A stretch of 64,000 bases of DNA from Legionella beliardensis (GTDB lineage Bacteria; Pseudomonadota; Gammaproteobacteria; Legionellales; Legionellaceae): the NCBI RefSeq assembly GCF_900452395.1, contig NZ_UGNV01000001.1, positions 2,839,501-2,903,500 of the forward strand. Reading direction: 5' to 3'. This document shows positions 8,738-18,394 of the stretch, one piece after another. The first letter of the stretch is position 1. The number at the start of each line of letters is the position of its first letter. The position numbers and the translations under genes are program-made. The notes under the pieces are model-generated. The model searched no databases, had not been told where the DNA came from, and saw only the letters and a program-made list of their open reading frames with translations.

Positions 8738-11700
8738 CTAAAACGCAGGGGCGGGCGGTAACTCTTCATCATTTAGCATTTTATTCGCATCATTAAATTG
8801 ATCGACTAAACGCTCTTCTGTTTTACATGCCCCTAATGTTGTGCTGAACGCATAGCGATTTGAGGAAACGTGCGCCCCATTATTGGCAGGTGCAGGTGCT
8901 TCTACGTTACTTTTAAATACACTAGTTATTGCTCGTATGAGCTTAGCATACCAAGGGCGCTTATTTTCAGAGATATCATGCAATTCATTGCGTTGTAGCG
9001 ATTGAATTGTATTATTTAATGCTTCTCTATATGTTTGAGTGGCATTTTCTGAATGATTTTCAAAATAACTATCATTTATAGCTGAAAATTCACTATATAT
9101 CTTTGCTAACTTAGACAGACGGGGATCAATCGCGCTACGCTGTGCTTCATATTGATTATCTCGTAAATGCTCTGAAGACTTTTTGTCTTTATTAGCATCT
9201 ACAAATAAGGTCATCATGGGCCCTATTGTTGCCGCCTCTTCACCAGAGCTCTTAAGATAACGTTTATTTAAAATTCGACTATATTCTTGTTCAATAACTT
9301 TTAAAATTTTAACACAAGCTTTGTGTTCTTTACTTAAAAACTTATCCCTAACTTTCTGTTCATTTTCTAGAGCAGTATTAACTGCAGTTATTTTAAGGTT
9401 TATATCACTCAGTGCCTCAGAAAGGTCTTCCACTGAACTTTTCTGTTTGAATGTAGAAATAGCGCGCCCAAGCTCACTTGTAGAGGTATTAATTTCGTCT
9501 AATGAGTCTTTTAAATACTTGTTGTCCTGCAGCCTATCTAAATCCGCATATGCCTCCTCTTGAGCTGCCTGGACTTTCAGTATGCTCTGTTGAATTTGCT
9601 CTAGCTCAGCCTTTTTAGAGTCTTCTATTGCCCATTTGATCTGCTTAAACAGAAATTTTACATCTTCTAGTGTGGAAGCCATGCCTTTTGTAAAGCTATT
9701 TATGTGCATTCTCTTCGATTGTAATTCTTTAACGGCTACTTGAAGTCCATCTAGGGTTGATTGAAAGTTTTCTTTTTTCTCACCCTCATACAATTCTAAA
9801 AGGCTTTCAGCTTGACTAACCTCATTATTAAATTGTGCAACTAAAGTTTCTTTTTCTTCTTTCTCCTTGTCGTATAACGCTGTAAGCTCGAGGCTATACT
9901 TACTATCTTGCCTTTCATTTATAGCTTTAAATTCAGTCAAAATTTCATCTTGTTTCGATAAAATTTCTTGCTGTTGATTGACTATCTCATCATGTTTAAG
10001 AGTAGAGCTGTTTATAGACCATGTAGGTCGAGACTTAAAAATAGCATCGAGGTCTCTTCTTGCTAAGGATAGTAAATTTACATGTGAACGAGCTGCACGC
10101 ACGCTAGGTTCTTTCGAATAATCCGGAAACCGACCAAGATTAACCTCTAAATCTTGCTTACTTTTATCCAGAGCTTGAGAAATTTCCCTGTATTTATCTG
10201 CTATTGCTTTATTATTTTCTTCGAATTGCTGTTTTGATATAGCACTTTGTAATAAAAAAGCCTCAGCAGTAAGGCTGGTTAAAGGTGCGTTTTGCCTACT
10301 GGTGCTATCTTTAGGTGTGTGCATATCTGGAGAGTTAGACATTAAAGTATCTTCTAAAGCAACAATTTTCTCTTGTTGCTGCTTAGCTGCTTGACTGTGT
10401 AATTCTTTAAGTTTTTCGGTTAAATCACTAAGTTTATTAGATATATTATCAGTTTCTGATAGTTTCTTTAATGCTGGTTTAAACCTATCCAAAACTTTTT
10501 TCTGCTCTAAAACTTTATCTTCAGTACTAATTTGTTGTTGCTTATATTTTTGATAAAATCGGTAACCGTCTTGTATTAGAGAATTAATTTTAGACAATTC
10601 TTTTACAAGTAGCCTTGCTTCTTTCACTGTTTCATCTTGTAGGCTTTCAGGAAATTGCCTAACTTGTGCGGCTAACTCTTTTAATTGCGATGCATATTGG
10701 TTTACCTCTTGATACTGCTTTTGTATTGATTGCTCTTGTAGTTCATATCGTTTATTGTTTACTTTCGCTCTGCGCTTTAATAAATCTTCTCCCAGCTGCG
10801 CTTCTAAAGCAGGTAAATTTACGAGTTTATCAGAAGCAAGAAATTCTTTAACTTTCTCATCAACTTCATGCATTATTAAATCTACAAATAGAGAAGTGTC
10901 ATATAGTTCTTCTTCTACTGCCTCCAAAGTTTTACTTAATAGATCATCAATAGCTAGTTTATATCCTTCAACTAGCTCATTTTTTGCTTCTAAATATGCC
11001 TTTTTTATATTTTCAAAAGAAGCAGTTTTAGTTAAATTATTTCTTCTAACCTTCAATGCACTAAGTTTCTCTAATACTTCTTTCTGTAGTTGAACAATTT
11101 CTTTCAAAGAGCTTACAGAAGTAACTGAATTTTCCTTTCTAGCTAACTCTAACTCGCTCTTATAAGTCTGGTAAACTTCTTCCAACTCGCTCTTAATTTG
11201 AATTAACTGTTCCCTACGTTCAGATACTTGTCTCATAATAGCTACGTAATTGCTATTATTCGCTTGAGGGGCAAATAACTCACTAATTACTTCTAATCGG
11301 TGTAAACCAAAATTAAGCCTATCCATAAGACCATTAATTTCTCTTTCTATTCTAGGGTTTTGATCCACTAGGTCTGAATCTTTTGACTTTGAAAGTTCAA
11401 AATCTTCAAGGTACTCTGTAAGATCGTAAAGAGATTTGACGTGACGTGACAAAGCCTCAGTATCATCCGTAGGAAAATTGAGGACTAAATTAGATAAATT
11501 AAATGAAGTTCTTTGCCCAAAAGATAGTAGTGATGACATGTTAGACAGCATGCTCTCATTCTCTACTATACCAATTTTACTTAAAAGAGAGTGCCGTAAG
11601 GCCTTAACCTGTTCTTTATTAAAGGACGGCTCTTTAGATAATTTTTCAGTAAAATCTCTTATAAAATTTTCTGCGATATTTTTGACTACCTTATTATCTG

Positions 11701-12715
11701 AGTCTAGCTTTTCAATTTTTTCAAAGAAAATTTTTAAATTAGCTTTAAAATTCTCTATTGCATTGTCATGTTCTGCTTTAATTTGTTCAAGAGAACGAGG
11801 TGAATTAAGAAGATTTTCAGCGCGAGATATAATTTCAACCTTTGCCAATTTTATTTCATTATGTAATAGGTTGATTTTTTTATTAAAGTCAGCCAAAACT
11901 TCTAGTCGTTCATTATTAAGGCTATTAGACGTTTGATTAGAATTAAATTTTTTCCATTCGTTTAGGATTTTATCTGCATCCTTAATCAATTCATTAAATC
12001 TCTTAATTTCTTGTCTAATAGTTAAATCTGCTAATATTTTAGGAGACGTAAGTATATCATTATCAAATTCTTTAAGAGAACTGTGTAGCTCAAGAGCTTC
12101 TTCAAGCGTAGTAAGCTTGCTAAATTTTTGCTTAAGCTCAGCTTCCATATTTGTAGCTAAATGAGCTAAGTTTTGGTCAATTTCGTTAGTTGCTTCCGCT
12201 TTCTCGTTTGCTGTACTAGGTGCAGTAGTAACCTCATTCTTTCTCTTTGGGGGTTTTTTCTTTTCTACAGCTGCTACAAAGCCGTTACCCTTGTCATCGA
12301 ATTTAATAATTCTTTTAACTCGAGATTCTTTTACTGGCTCATCACTTGTTGTCTTTGTCTTATCATTTATTTTTGGAAATAGGTCTTTTATTGCAGAATT
12401 AAAGCAATCAATCTGCTCTTTTAGAGAAGTCTTTCTAGTTGGTGCAACCCATGTGATAGATTGGCTAGCAGCAATTTGTTCAATCTCAAATTCAAGTCTT
12501 GCAAATAATGCGTCAAAGTTTGATAACACGATTTCATCGGGTATATCGGTATACTTATCTAATCGCTGTGCCCATGATGTGACCGTGAGAGCCAAATTTG
12601 CCAAATTTTCTGGAGAAGAAGGGCGATCAAGAGCACTCTTTTGCTTGGCTCTAACTAATTTAATTAACTCGGCGATATCTTCTTTAATATAATTAATAAC
12701 TTCATATTGATACAT
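8738..12715 (-). CDS. Large coiled-coil protein, candidate Dot/Icm effector
   Basis: The product is 1325 aa, almost entirely charged, helix-prone sequence rich in E, K, Q, L and S over about residues 150-1200, with long predicted coiled coils. There is no signal peptide and no transmembrane segment. I recognise no enzymatic motif. A basic/Pro stretch (KKKPPKRK) lies near residue 155, and the C-terminus is acidic (NDEELPPAPAF), similar in style to the E-rich tails of Legionella type IV secretion substrates. Effector status is inferred from size, composition, lack of conserved context and the probable genus. It stands alone between the chemosensory operon and repeat element A. A structural or cytoskeletal role is the main alternative. 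Confidence 0.7.
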   Translation of the reverse strand: MYQYEVINYIKEDIAELIKLVRAKQKSALDRPSSPENLANLALTVTSWAQRLDKYTDIPDEIVLSNFDALFARLEFEIEQIAASQSITWVAPTRKTSLKEQIDCFNSAIKDLFPKINDKTKTTSDEPVKESRVKRIIKFDDKGNGFVAAVEKKKPPKRKNEVTTAPSTANEKAEATNEIDQNLAHLATNMEAELKQKFSKLTTLEEALELHSSLKEFDNDILTSPKILADLTIRQEIKRFNELIKDADKILNEWKKFNSNQTSNSLNNERLEVLADFNKKINLLHNEIKLAKVEIISRAENLLNSPRSLEQIKAEHDNAIENFKANLKIFFEKIEKLDSDNKVVKNIAENFIRDFTEKLSKEPSFNKEQVKALRHSLLSKIGIVENESMLSNMSSLLSFGQRTSFNLSNLVLNFPTDDTEALSRHVKSLYDLTEYLEDFELSKSKDSDLVDQNPRIEREINGLMDRLNFGLHRLEVISELFAPQANNSNYVAIMRQVSERREQLIQIKSELEEVYQTYKSELELARKENSVTSVSSLKEIVQLQKEVLEKLSALKVRRNNLTKTASFENIKKAYLEAKNELVEGYKLAIDDLLSKTLEAVEEELYDTSLFVDLIMHEVDEKVKEFLASDKLVNLPALEAQLGEDLLKRRAKVNNKRYELQEQSIQKQYQEVNQYASQLKELAAQVRQFPESLQDETVKEARLLVKELSKINSLIQDGYRFYQKYKQQQISTEDKVLEQKKVLDRFKPALKKLSETDNISNKLSDLTEKLKELHSQAAKQQQEKIVALEDTLMSNSPDMHTPKDSTSRQNAPLTSLTAEAFLLQSAISKQQFEENNKAIADKYREISQALDKSKQDLEVNLGRFPDYSKEPSVRAARSHVNLLSLARRDLDAIFKSRPTWSINSSTLKHDEIVNQQQEILSKQDEILTEFKAINERQDSKYSLELTALYDKEKEEKETLVAQFNNEVSQAESLLELYEGEKKENFQSTLDGLQVAVKELQSKRMHINSFTKGMASTLEDVKFLFKQIKWAIEDSKKAELEQIQQSILKVQAAQEEAYADLDRLQDNKYLKDSLDEINTSTSELGRAISTFKQKSSVEDLSEALSDINLKITAVNTALENEQKVRDKFLSKEHKACVKILKVIEQEYSRILNKRYLKSSGEEAATIGPMMTLFVDANKDKKSSEHLRDNQYEAQRSAIDPRLSKLAKIYSEFSAINDSYFENHSENATQTYREALNNTIQSLQRNELHDISENKRPWYAKLIRAITSVFKSNVEAPAPANNGAHVSSNRYAFSTTLGACKTEERLVDQFNDANKMLNDEELPPAPAF

Positions 12716-12848
12716 GATTGAGCCACAAATAGTTTTCTTGTATAAAAATATAGCATTTAAAACTTAAGGAAAGATTAACTATTAACAAATATTGTTAAAA
12801 AATGCACATCAAATAAAGCCAATAAGCCGCCATAGCCTAGCAAGCGTA

Positions 12849-13019
12849 GCCTGGGAGAAGGGCACAGCCCGTATCCCAGGTTTACCTTTAACACCAGCTA
12901 CTCACAAAACTCTTCGCATGGAAGCCTTGCCCAATTCTTATTTAATAACCAAATAGCAGTTTCTGACTTCAAAAAATTTATTGAAAACCTGGGATACGGG
13001 CTACGCCTTCCTCCCAGGC
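12849..13019. repeat. Interspersed inverted-repeat element A, copy 1
   Basis: The ~171-bp element has ~35-bp imperfect inverted ends: GCCTGGGAGAAGGGC plus CCGTATCCCAGGTTT on the left, mirrored by AAACCTGGGATACGGGC plus CTTCCTCCCAGGC on the right. Each end is itself a small palindrome (GGGC/GCCC within GGGA/TCCC). The middle is similar in all three copies of the window (TACCTTTAACRCC block, CCCAATTCTTAT block, GACTTCAAAA block). It ends 4 bases before the stop codon of the endonuclease gene. It encodes nothing and looks like a MITE or a REP/BIME-type element. Confidence 0.85.
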
Positions 13020-13023
13020 ACGC

Positions 13024-13839
13024 TTACTTAAATAAGACTGGTAGTATGTTAAACAAATTATTATGTGATTTAAGAAAAGTGGGGATTTCATTAATTAAAT
13101 TTAAATAATCATCTTCTCTGTTGAAGATATAAGGATTCTCATAGCCTTCTATTTTTGCAACTGCTTGAGCCCATTGTATCTCTATATCAGTAGGTGGGAA
13201 TTGTTTATTCCAAGTTAAAAATAATGTACGTTGTTCTTCACTTAACCGAATATTATATTTATACGACATAAATAAATTTGCTCTTGCCACAATCCCTTTA
13301 GCATAATCAGCTGGCTCTACGCGCCTAGTAAACGAATCAATTGTAATAGGACACCCATAAAAAGTGGTATGAGTATCTAACATACTATAGCGATAATTTG
13401 AGCGAGCTTGGTTAACTAAGCCTACTGCAGGCCATAGGTTATAAAGCTCAGCTTCGGCTTGTCTAAACTTAGGATCAATACGCTCGCAGCAAGCCCGGCC
13501 TCTATAGAGTTTACCGTTTCGCTTCTTGCATAGTAGTTCACGCCAGCAATTAAACTGATGGCCGAAATTCTCGGCAGGCATCATATGTTCCCACTCAACT
13601 CGGTGCGCTCGCTTAAATTTAGCTGCTGATTGCATATTGCAGCTTTTTAAATCAACTTGCAGGCGCGCATCAAAACGACAATGGCAATAGAGTGTTTCCC
13701 GATGAAATGCAAAAAGTATTCGGGCAGCTTTTTTAGCTTGCCCAAAGTTTTTAAGCTGACTGACAACTACAGCTGAAATAAGTAAAAGACATATAATGCT
13801 ACATATCTTTCGCAGTAATGTCATAGCAATATTTTTCAA
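13024..13839 (-). CDS. Endonuclease I (EndA/Dns family), secreted or periplasmic
   Basis: The 271-aa protein belongs to the endonuclease I family of non-specific, Mg-dependent His-Asn nucleases. The catalytic block VEWEHMMPAENFG (H85) and the downstream NLWPAVGLVNQARSNYRY block are both intact. Several Cys residues (C52, C54, C68, C99, C104 area) suggest disulphides outside the cytoplasm. A hydrophobic N-terminal segment (about 8-27, after a basic start) is a signal peptide or anchor. Two copies of element A flank the gene at 4 and about 170 bases, in the same orientation. Likely roles are DNA degradation outside the cell or nutrient scavenging. Confidence 0.88.
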   Translation of the reverse strand: MKNIAMTLLRKICSIICLLLISAVVVSQLKNFGQAKKAARILFAFHRETLYCHCRFDARLQVDLKSCNMQSAAKFKRAHRVEWEHMMPAENFGHQFNCWRELLCKKRNGKLYRGRACCERIDPKFRQAEAELYNLWPAVGLVNQARSNYRYSMLDTHTTFYGCPITIDSFTRRVEPADYAKGIVARANLFMSYKYNIRLSEEQRTLFLTWNKQFPPTDIEIQWAQAVAKIEGYENPYIFNREDDYLNLINEIPTFLKSHNNLFNILPVLFK

Positions 13840-14012
13840 TCCTTTGAAATTTTAGTGTAGCAAGTCCTTGGTAATTATGCAGCTAAACAGAATAGAATTA
13901 TGATTAATCTAAAGAATAGGCAGGACTACGGGTTAGTTTTTTAAATTAATGTGTTTTTATTGCACATAACTTCTAGATTAATTAGATTTTTAGTAATTTA
14001 TTAGCCCGCGTA

Positions 14013-14185
14013 GCCTGGGAGAAGGGCTGCGCCCGTATCCCAGGTTTACCTTTAACACCAACTACTCACCAAACTCTCTTCCCATGGAGGCACTCCCAAT
14101 TCTTATCTAATAACCCAAATAGCAATTCTTGACTTCAAAAAATCCATTGAAAACTTAGGATATGGGCTACGCCCTCCTACCAGGC
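14013..14185. repeat. Interspersed inverted-repeat element A, copy 2
   Basis: This 173-bp copy has the same layout and orientation as copy 1, starting GCCTGGGAGAAGGGCTGCGCCC and ending CTCCTACCAGGC. The inner right arm has diverged (AAAACTTAGGATATGGGC). It lies upstream of the endonuclease gene, so copies 1 and 2 bracket that gene as direct repeats. Confidence 0.85.
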
Positions 14186-14255
14186 TACTTACTGGTTCAC
14201 TTAAAGGCCTAAGTCAAATCACATTACTTATCTAGAGAGAAAATAAACCGTTAGC

Positions 14256-14429
14256 TTATGATTTTTCGAGTGCAGGAAAACGCTCTAGCAAATGATCGAC
14301 AAGACAGTAAATCTTTACTAAATTATATGTTAAGGGCTTTAAATCAATTTTGCTAAGTAAAGAGCTCAACAAATTTGATATAGAAGGACGCTCTTTCAAC
14401 TCCTTAAATAAAAATAATATTGAATTCAT
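14256..14429 (-). CDS. Possible 57-aa hypothetical protein or gene remnant
   Basis: A minus-strand frame from ATG at 14429 to TAA encodes about 57 residues (MNSILFLFKELKERPSISNL...). The composition is protein-like, but there is no convincing ribosome binding site. It is divergent from the 178-aa gene with only an 18-base gap. It may be a remnant of a larger gene damaged during insertion of element A. Function unknown. Confidence 0.25.
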   Translation of the reverse strand: MNSILFLFKELKERPSISNLLSSLLSKIDLKPLTYNLVKIYCLVDHLLERFPALEKS

Positions 14430-14447
14430 GTTAATTAAGGAATAGCT

Positions 14448-14984
14448 ATGACGCCAGAGCTAAAAACGATGATACTTTTTCAAAACCTAAAACCAGGTAC
14501 GCCTGATTCTTCTTTAGTAAAGGACTTTAAAGAGGAGTGCATTGATAAAGAGGAAAAAGAAGATACAGTTGAGCAGCAAAGAGAGCAACTCCTTAATAAC
14601 TTTCCACCTATTCTTGCTTTCCGTGGTCAAAAACAAGAAAAAGATTTTTATAAACGTAAGGCAGAAGAAATGTGTGACTTTTGTTGCGCCGGTGTTGCTG
14701 ATGTAGGGGGTGAATTGTCACTTCAAGACAATTATAAACTTTCAATAGGCACAGGTACGCTCTATGAAGGTAGTGCAGACTCTATAAGAGAGCAAGTACA
14801 ACAAGATATTCGCAAAGAGCCGTTTGGTAGTCTTAAGCAGGAACAAGGTCTTGAGAGTCTTAAAGAATTCAATAATCTTGTCAAACAAGTTGAACAACAA
14901 GGTTTAACAAGTGCCTCAACTCAAGAACGTAATACATCCATTCCTAATCCATTTGAGATTATACCTAAGCCGGAGAAAGATTAA
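14448..14984 (+). CDS. Hypothetical 178-aa protein, possible effector
   Basis: I do not recognise this protein. It starts at ATG 14448 behind AAGGAATAGCT. It is hydrophilic and lacks a signal peptide or TM segment. The N-terminal third is strongly acidic/charged (KEECIDKEEKEDTVEQQREQ), a Cys cluster (CDFCC) lies near residue 77, and the C-terminus is Gln/Ser/Pro-rich (SIPNPFEIIPKPEKD). It lies between element A copy 2 and truD with no operon partner. A secreted Legionella-type substrate is possible but unsupported by any motif. Confidence 0.6.
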   Translation: MTPELKTMILFQNLKPGTPDSSLVKDFKEECIDKEEKEDTVEQQREQLLNNFPPILAFRGQKQEKDFYKRKAEEMCDFCCAGVADVGGELSLQDNYKLSIGTGTLYEGSADSIREQVQQDIRKEPFGSLKQEQGLESLKEFNNLVKQVEQQGLTSASTQERNTSIPNPFEIIPKPEKD

Positions 14985-15232
14985 TCATCATATAGGAAAT
15001 AACTTTTATAAATCTAGATTTCCACGTTCCTAATTTGTCCCTTTTTTGTTTCCTGCCGAGGAAAAAATTTAAAAGGGGACTCTAGCTTTTTTAATTAATA
15101 ATTCAATACATTAGTTAATTCTTTTATTGCTTAGCCTGACGGCTATGGGCACTTCGCCCGATATTTCCTTTTTCTTCTTGCTCAAACAAATCAAAAAGGG
15201 TATATACCCTTTTCATATTGGGAGTTGTTTGT

Positions 15233-16246
15233 ATGTATTCATTAAATTGGTCTTATGCTTATGGTAAGCCTGAGTCCACGGCTTTATTTAAATTTAAACC
15301 AGAAGATTTCCAAGTGACCGAAATTTATGCTGGAGAGTTTAGTGGTGAAGGTGAACATATTTTAATTAAAATTGAAAAGCATGGGTTAACAACTGAGGAA
15401 GTCGTTAAATCGTTAAGTCGCTTAATTAATAAACCAGTTAAAGCGATCAGCTACGCAGGCTTAAAAGATCGTCAAGCTGTTGCTATTCAATGGTTAAGTA
15501 TTCATGCGCCTGGTGAAGTAATTTCTGGTATTGAAACGTTACAAGACTCTGGATGGAAAATATTAGCACTTACTCGCCATAACAAAAAGTTAAAGCCAGG
15601 ATTTTTAGCAGGCAATCATTTTAAAATCAAACTAAGAAACCTAACTAATGAAACGCTGTTTAGGCAGCGTATTGAACAAATAAAATTAACAGGAGTGCCT
15701 AATTATTTTGGCGAGCAACGTTTTGGTCGTGATGGTGGAAATGTGGCTAAAGCGCATGCAATGTTAATTGAAGGACGTAAGGTTAAGGACAGATTCCTAA
15801 AGGGAATGTATTACTCAGCCGCACGTTCATGGCTTTATAATTTAATTCTTTCAAGGCGTGTTAGCCAAAACAATTGGAATGTACCTATTAATGGTGATGT
15901 GATGCAATTAAGTGGGTCAAACAGTATTTTTACTATCGAGAATGTAGAAGAAAATATTATTAAGCGCGTACAAGAAAAAGATCTCTCACCTGCTAGCCCC
16001 TTACCAGGTAAAACTAAAAACAAAGTTAAACATGATGCCCTAATACTAATAAATGACGTGTATAAAGAATGGCAGCCTTGGTTAACAAGCTTAGCAGAAC
16101 ATGGCCTAGAAGAGGCTTGGCGCGCTAATATTCTTAGCTTGCAAAACCTTGAATATAGCTTTCTAAATAATAGTGCTGAATTATCCTTTACTCTACCTGC
16201 AGGCTCTTATGCAACTGCCGTGTTGCGTGAATTAGTACAGTATTAA
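15233..16246 (+). CDS. truD: tRNA pseudouridine synthase D
   Basis: TruD converts U13 of tRNA-Glu to pseudouridine. The 337-aa product carries the family signature [12 protein letters not shown] with catalytic Asp (about D79), plus [12 protein letters not shown] and a TRUD insertion domain. Start chosen at ATG 15233: a GGGAG sits 8 bases upstream, and the protein then begins [14 protein letters not shown] as in homologues. A TTG-initiated frame 15 bases earlier would put the start within that ribosome binding site. In many gammaproteobacteria truD sits in an ispF-truD-surE-pcm operon; here it is isolated between repeats. Confidence 0.93.
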   Translation: MYSLNWSYAYGKPESTALFKFKPEDFQVTEIYAGEFSGEGEHILIKIEKHGLTTEEVVKSLSRLINKPVKAISYAGLKDRQAVAIQWLSIHAPGEVISGIETLQDSGWKILALTRHNKKLKPGFLAGNHFKIKLRNLTNETLFRQRIEQIKLTGVPNYFGEQRFGRDGGNVAKAHAMLIEGRKVKDRFLKGMYYSAARSWLYNLILSRRVSQNNWNVPINGDVMQLSGSNSIFTIENVEENIIKRVQEKDLSPASPLPGKTKNKVKHDALILINDVYKEWQPWLTSLAEHGLEEAWRANILSLQNLEYSFLNNSAELSFTLPAGSYATAVLRELVQY

Positions 16247-16271
16247 TATCGAAATTAAGTCAGTCGGTGTA

Positions 16272-16443
16272 GCCTGGGAAAAGGGCTGCGCCTTCCTCCC
16301 AGGTTTACCTTTAACGCCAACTACTTAACAAACTCGTCTCATGGAAGCACCTCCCCAATTTTTATCTAATAACCTAAATAGCAGTTCTTGACTTCGAAAA
16401 CTCATTGAAAACCTGGGATACAGGCTACGCCCTCCTCCCAGGC
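16272..16443. repeat. Interspersed inverted-repeat element A, copy 3
   Basis: This 172-bp copy starts GCCTGGGAAAAGGGCTGCGCC and ends CCTCCTCCCAGGC, with the same central blocks and the same orientation as copies 1 and 2. It lies 25 bases after truD and 19 bases before the remnant regulator gene. Confidence 0.85.
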
Positions 16444-16462
16444 TACTTGCTGCGAAATAAAA

Positions 16463-17111
16463 ATGGCTCGATTTAGAGGACGCACTAAAATAGAAGGATT
16501 TATTGATAATCAATGGGAAAGAGGAAATGCTTTTCAACTCATCACCCTTGCCCATCATTTTGCCAACCGCCATTTGCCATAAAGATTATAGTGTTCGCGC
16601 AGCAACAACCAGTTTCGCAATTTACGATGATCGTTTAGAACTATGGAATCCAGGCGGATTACTTCCTGAAATCAAAATAGAACAACTTAAAGAACCGCAT
16701 AATTCATATCCACGCAATGAATTAATTGCAGATGTATTTTATAAAAGAGGCTGGATAGAAAAATGGGGCACAGGCACTACTCGAATGATAGAGTACTGCA
16801 GAAAAAATAATACTCCCGAACCTGAGTTTACTGATAGTTATCACGGTTTTTCAGTTATTTTCAGTTTTAAGGAAACAATGAATACAGGAATCTCTCTAGA
16901 ACCAACGATGAATTTAACTCAACGTCAAATGGAAATTATCTCTCTTTTAAAGAATGCAGAAGAGATGTCTCTAAAAGAAATTAGGAAAAAGTTACCAGTG
17001 TTGCTTGCTGAAAGCACCATTCGTGAGAACTTAAATCACTTAAAGACAAAAGGGATAGTTACCACCCGAGGTCAAGCTAGATTAACAAGATGGTTATTAA
17101 TCAATAAATAG
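16463..17111 (+). pseudogene. Remnant of a Schlafen AlbA_2/RecG-like ATP-binding transcriptional regulator
   Basis: The larger frame (coding to 17111) carries the C-terminal part of this family: AICHKDYSVR, YDDRLELWNPGGLLPE, PRNELIADVFYKRGWIEKWGTGTTRMIEYC, then a winged-helix tail (LTQRQMEIISLLKNAEEMSLKEI). A separate frame from ATG 16463 reads MARFRGRTKIEGFIDNQWE...ANRHLP, the segment that normally comes before it, then stops at 16580. The two frames overlap on the same bases around 16560-16590. About 30-40 residues that normally join them are missing, and the N-terminal AlbA_2 domain is absent. Element A copy 3 abuts the broken 5' end. The gene is probably inactive, although the C-terminal frame could yield a fragment. 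Confidence 0.8.
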
Positions 17112-17344
17112 GTTGCGATCGGTATCCAACAGTATCCGCCATGGTATATTGATCCAGTTATTCGATTCAATAATTTTAATATTCGCGTTTATTAGGATAT
17201 TGCATATTCGGACTCAATGTGAAGCAATAGAAATTTGATATATAATAAAGCGCAATCCACCTCTCCTATTTTATGACATATTCTAGACTTAAGGCGACAA
17301 TCATTATCCTTGCCCTATTACTCAACTGATAAAGGATCTTACAC

Positions 17345-18394
17345 ATGCAGCAGTTAATCCTTCCTAAAAAACTTAATCCTGGAGATAAAGTTGCTGTAAT
17401 TAGTGCTTCCTGGGGTGGCCCAGGAGCTTATCCTTATCGGTATGAGGTGGGCAAGCAACGACTTGAATCTATTTTTGGGCTTAAAGTGATTGAAATGCCT
17501 CATGCCTTAAAGGATCCTGACTGGGTTTACCGTAATCCTAAAGCACGTGCCGAAGATTTAATGCAAGCCTTTTTAGACCCTGCGATTAAAGCAATCTTTT
17601 CAAGTATCGGTGGAGATGATGCAATACGATTATTACCTTACATTGATTTTGAAATTATTCGCAAAAATCCAAAAGTTGTTTTAGGTTATTCAGACAGTAC
17701 TGTCTTGCATTTTATTTGTTTAAAAGCTGGTATTGCTAGTTTTTACGGCACGGCTGTAATGACAGGATTTGCTGAGAATGTAAAAATGCATGATTATACA
17801 ATTAGCGCCATTAAGCAGAGTTTTTTTTCGACAGCTAAAATAGGCCGAATTCCTGAGCCCTCAGGGTGGACTAAGGAACACTTAAATTGGCAATATCCTT
17901 CAAATCAAGCTATTCAGAGAAAACTTGAGCCTGCAATTAAATGGGAATTTATTGGGTGCACTGACAAGATTGTTCAAGGCCGATTATTAGGAGGTTGCGT
18001 TGAGGTTCTACAGTTTATTAACGCCACTGATATCTGGCCTTCATTAAATATTTGGGAAGGATGTATTCTCTTTCTGGAAACCTCAGAAGAAGGCGTATCT
18101 TCTTTATTTTTGAAACGGTTTTTAAGAAATTTAGCTGCCCAAGGTGTGCTAGCTAAACTTGCAGGTATTTTATTTAGTAAACCAGGCGGTTCAACTATTC
18201 TGGCATCACAATTTAACGATTATGCTAACGTCATCTTAGAGGTTTTTAATGAATATGAATTACCACAAATTTCTGTAGTGGTTAATATGGATTTCGGGCA
18301 TTCAGACCCTATGTGGGTTATGCCATACAGCTGCTTAGCTGAAATCAACCCTCTTGAGAAAACGGTAAGCCTGCTAGAGGGAATGGTTATTTAA
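17345..18394 (+). CDS. S66-family peptidase (LD-carboxypeptidase/MccF-like)
   Basis: The 349-aa serine peptidase of the S66 family includes LdcA, which trims L,D-bonds of murein tetrapeptides, and MccF, which inactivates microcin C-like compounds. The nucleophile is S116 in LGYSDST; candidate Glu (LFLETSEEG) and His (FGHSDP) complete the Ser-Glu-His triad. The GGDDAIRLLPYID segment is typical. No signal peptide is present, so the enzyme is cytoplasmic. Sequence style is closer to the MccF branch (HALKDPDWVYRNPKARAEDLM), but substrate cannot be fixed. It is monocistronic, with a possible TATAAT at 17241-17246. Confidence 0.88.
   Translation: MQQLILPKKLNPGDKVAVISASWGGPGAYPYRYEVGKQRLESIFGLKVIEMPHALKDPDWVYRNPKARAEDLMQAFLDPAIKAIFSSIGGDDAIRLLPYIDFEIIRKNPKVVLGYSDSTVLHFICLKAGIASFYGTAVMTGFAENVKMHDYTISAIKQSFFSTAKIGRIPEPSGWTKEHLNWQYPSNQAIQRKLEPAIKWEFIGCTDKIVQGRLLGGCVEVLQFINATDIWPSLNIWEGCILFLETSEEGVSSLFLKRFLRNLAAQGVLAKLAGILFSKPGGSTILASQFNDYANVILEVFNEYELPQISVVVNMDFGHSDPMWVMPYSCLAEINPLEKTVSLLEGMVI

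Noticed and set aside
15141-15160. GGGC-ACTTC-GCCC hairpin ahead of truD as a terminator or leader element
   Set aside because: A 4-bp stem without a clear T-run is too weak to call.
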